Under the pieces are notes generated by a model, which was not told the origin of the DNA, searched no databases, and saw nothing but the letters and a program-made list of their open reading frames with translations. From UBA4085 sp964556755 (GTDB lineage Bacteria; Acidobacteriota; Aminicenantia; Aminicenantales; UBA4085), in assembly GCA_964556755.1 (NCBI GenBank), contig CAZKXI010000002.1, positions 192,391 to 256,390 on the forward strand: 64,000 nt of DNA. The letters are read 5' to 3'. Position 1 is the first letter of the stretch; every line of letters starts with the position of its first letter. The position numbers were made by a program, and so were the translations under genes. This document shows, in pieces, positions 62,314-64,000 of the stretch.

Positions 62314-63698
62314 CAATAGCGGAACAGCAGCTCGAACCGGACCCAGGCGTATTCCTGGGCTCCGGCCCGGTAGAAATCCCCCGGCCGGAAGTGGTCCCAG
62401 ACGAAGTGGCCCGACAAGTGGCGGCTGATGTCGTACTGGAGCTTGACGCCCAGCAACAGTCCCCGCGAGCGGCCCGCGCCGCTCCACAGCCCCGAGGGCG
62501 CCGTCTCTTGCGGCGCCGAGAGCCGGTGCAGTGTGGCGGCCAAGCGGACATTGTCGGCCAGGGCGAATTGCAGCCCCGCGAACAGCGAGGCATAGTTGCT
62601 CCAGAAGGCGGCCTTTCCGGTCTCCTTGCCCAGGAGGTAGATCATGGACTCGCTCCACTTGGGCCAGCGCCCGAAGACCGGGTCCCAGCCCTCGTAGGCG
62701 TCGCCGGTGGCCGGATCGTCGCCGCTGAGGTAGAGCCCTCCCAGGGTCAGGCCGGACGGCAGCGGGAAGGCGGCCCCCGTCTTGTAGTCGAGGTGGAAAT
62801 GCCCGCCGAAGCCGCGGCGGGGAAGCGAGCCCAGCTCGCCCGACTGGCCGGCGGCTTCGGCCGTCAAGGACAGCCGGGCCACGATCGGGACGGCGGCCCG
62901 GCCGCCGAACAGGGCATAGCTCGTCTCCGGAGTGTTGGCCGCCGCTGGAGCCCATTTATAGAGCAGGTAGGCTTCGACGGCCGCTTCCCGCAGCGGGCCC
63001 GAGAAATAGCCGCCCACGGCCTGCTCCTTCTGCTCGACCAGGATCTGATTCCGGTCGTGGATCCGGGGCAGAAACTCGTCGGTCATGGGCTGGTTGAGGT
63101 AGAAGAGCGAGAGGGCGCTCTTGGCCCCCAAGGCCCAATCCAAGCGCAGGGCGTTGAAATAGGCCGATCTCGAGCCGTCCAAGGGACCTCCGTCCCAGAT
63201 GACGAAGCCCTCCCCCATCTGGATGTCCTGCCGGCCGACGGTCAACGTCAGGGGCAGGCCGAAGGCCTCGCTCCAGCGCGCGTTCAAAGCGTCGAAGAAG
63301 ATCTCGTGCGGCTCGTAGTTGCGCCCGGCCTTGGGATCGCGCTTGGGATTCAGGTAGTAGCGGTTCTCGTTCGTCAAACGGACGTTGAAATCGAAGCTTC
63401 GGGAGGGCTTCCACTGCAGGCCGAGGCTGGTCCGGAAGCGGACATAGGCGCTTCCCTCGGCCGCCTGGTCGTTCAGAGTCGTGATGTTGTCGGAGGATTC
63501 CTGGCGGACCCGCTCGGTCAAGCTCAGCTTGAGCTTGGGCTCGGCCGCGCCCGAAGCCGTCTTCTGCGAAGCCGCCTGGGCCGGCAGCGAGGCCGGGGCC
63601 TGAGCCATGGCGGTCGAGCCGACCCCGGCTAGGATGAAGCCCAAAGCCGCCAGGGCGGCCCTTATCCGGGGAGAATCGGTTCTTGGAGAGGTCATCAT
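62313..63698 (-). CDS. Alginate-export-type outer-membrane porin
   Basis: A 461-residue porin with signal peptide (IRAALAALGFILAGVGSTAMA). It then has an AlgE-like barrel: KLKLSLTERVRQESSDN, FDFNVRLTNENRYYLNPK, FFDALNARW, LTVGRQDIQMGEGFVI, ending FELLFRY with a C-terminal aromatic. The family exports or takes up anionic polysaccharide or other organic substrates; alginate itself is not implied. Two adjacent ATG codons (63698, 63695) are equivalent starts. It stands alone on the minus strand. Confidence 0.85.
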   Translation of the reverse strand: MMTSPRTDSPRIRAALAALGFILAGVGSTAMAQAPASLPAQAASQKTASGAAEPKLKLSLTERVRQESSDNITTLNDQAAEGSAYVRFRTSLGLQWKPSRSFDFNVRLTNENRYYLNPKRDPKAGRNYEPHEIFFDALNARWSEAFGLPLTLTVGRQDIQMGEGFVIWDGGPLDGSRSAYFNALRLDWALGAKSALSLFYLNQPMTDEFLPRIHDRNQILVEQKEQAVGGYFSGPLREAAVEAYLLYKWAPAAANTPETSYALFGGRAAVPIVARLSLTAEAAGQSGELGSLPRRGFGGHFHLDYKTGAAFPLPSGLTLGGLYLSGDDPATGDAYEGWDPVFGRWPKWSESMIYLLGKETGKAAFWSNYASLFAGLQFALADNVRLAATLHRLSAPQETAPSGLWSGAGRSRGLLLGVKLQYDISRHLSGHFVWDHFRPGDFYRAGAQEYAWVRFELLFRY

Positions 63699-63846
63699 GG
63701 GGCCTTATGTATCACATCCCCCAGGCCGGCCGCAATTCGGCCCGCCGGGGGGAAGGTCCCGAGAAGGGAACCTCGCAGGCCCTTTTTCCGTCTATACCAG
63801 AGAGCCCGGGCAGCCGGCCCGGATGAGTCCTCACGAGGAGCCCGCC

Positions 63847-64000
63847 ATGACCGAGACGACGATCCGGAAGAGACGATCGGGCCCGCGGGCCGCCGCCTTT
63901 CTCTTGTGGCTCTTGGGCCTCGCGTTATGGGGCTTCTCCGACCTGTCTCCCTTGGCTCTCGGTCCGGCGGGAAAGGCCCCGGTCCTCGACGGGAAGCTGG
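63847..64000 (+). CDS. Start of an exported protein, cut by the window end
   Basis: ATG with GAGGAG before it opens METTIRKRRS-type basic N-terminus (METTIR reads MTETTIR) followed by a hydrophobic core AAAFLLWLLGLALWGFS, a signal peptide or anchor. Fifty-one codons are visible without a stop. The mature part starts GKAPVLDGKL. Function unknown. Confidence 0.6.
   Translation, partial: MTETTIRKRRSGPRAAAFLLWLLGLALWGFSDLSPLALGPAGKAPVLDGKL

Overview
The window is a GC-rich bacterial scaffold (strong G/C bias at third codon positions) with two runs of exactly 100 N (9052-9151 and 19269-19368). Fixed-length gaps suggest a scaffolded draft or metagenome-assembled genome. The organism is Gram-negative and diderm: it carries an outer-membrane porin and a second beta-barrel candidate, a periplasmic HtrA protease, a TonB C-terminal domain, diaminopimelate epimerase and PBP1A. 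The mix of S9 peptidase, FecR/DUF6600, DUF4139, PKD and IPT/TIG proteins, a ParA plus RodZ-like pair and Hsp20-Lon would fit an Acidobacteriota/Aminicenantes-type heterotroph. That placement is from gene style only; no marker such as 16S is present.

Layout. 46-3262: operon of a sugar isomerase, an Fe-S Old Yellow Enzyme and a membrane SRPBCC protein, closed by a clear terminator. 3403-7496: phosphofructokinase with the residues of the pyrophosphate-dependent type, an FAD-binding oxidoreductase and an SDR. 7549-9049: two membrane proteins of envelope-stress type. 9152-13897 (minus): a broken TonB fragment, a TPR lipoprotein, and an unusual 831-residue fusion of methylenetetrahydrofolate reductase, Cys-rich and pterin-methyltransferase domains. 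14212-19198: secreted S9 peptidase, then a redox cluster (ArsR regulator, thioredoxin, exported MsrB-MsrA) with very good sigma-70 promoters. 19464-26302: Pif1-WYL helicase, orphan RHH regulator, Nudix, XRE-ImmA, gamma carbonic anhydrase, DUF4139. 26442-30750: MacAB-like export operon. 30826-34487: heterodimeric ABC exporter with one degenerate ATP site. 34584-34659: tRNA-Thr(CGT). 34817-40269: PilZ, SMC, radical SAM. 40270-40386: large palindromic repeat. 40387-42884: SSS symporter plus HDAC-like amidohydrolase. 42995-50532: Trp-rich FecR protein, PBP1A, dTMP kinase, HtrA, DapF. 50552-56008 (minus): ThiL, Lon, Hsp20, then NrdR and an LPG-synthase-type membrane protein. 56108-56181: tRNA-Gln(CTG). 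56311-62299: beta-barrel/PKD/IPT exported trio, then a MinD/ParA ATPase translationally coupled to a J-like/RodZ-like protein. 62313 to the end: alginate-export-type porin and the start of an exported protein.

How genes work together. The thioredoxin is the usual reductant for MsrA/MsrB enzymes, so 17346-19198 reads as one methionine-sulfoxide repair unit. Hsp20, Lon and HtrA form the protein quality-control set; the Hsp20-Lon promoter carries a perfect palindrome on its -35 element. Many genes overlap by ATGA, so translational coupling is common. In A/T-richer intergenic islands a TTGACA / 16-18 bp / TATAAT-like promoter can be read repeatedly.

No CRISPR array, rRNA, integrase or transposase was seen. 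The best candidates for something undescribed are the folate-methyl fusion enzyme, the ParA/J-RodZ couple, the barrel-PKD-IPT trio, and two shared or palindromic operator-like motifs.
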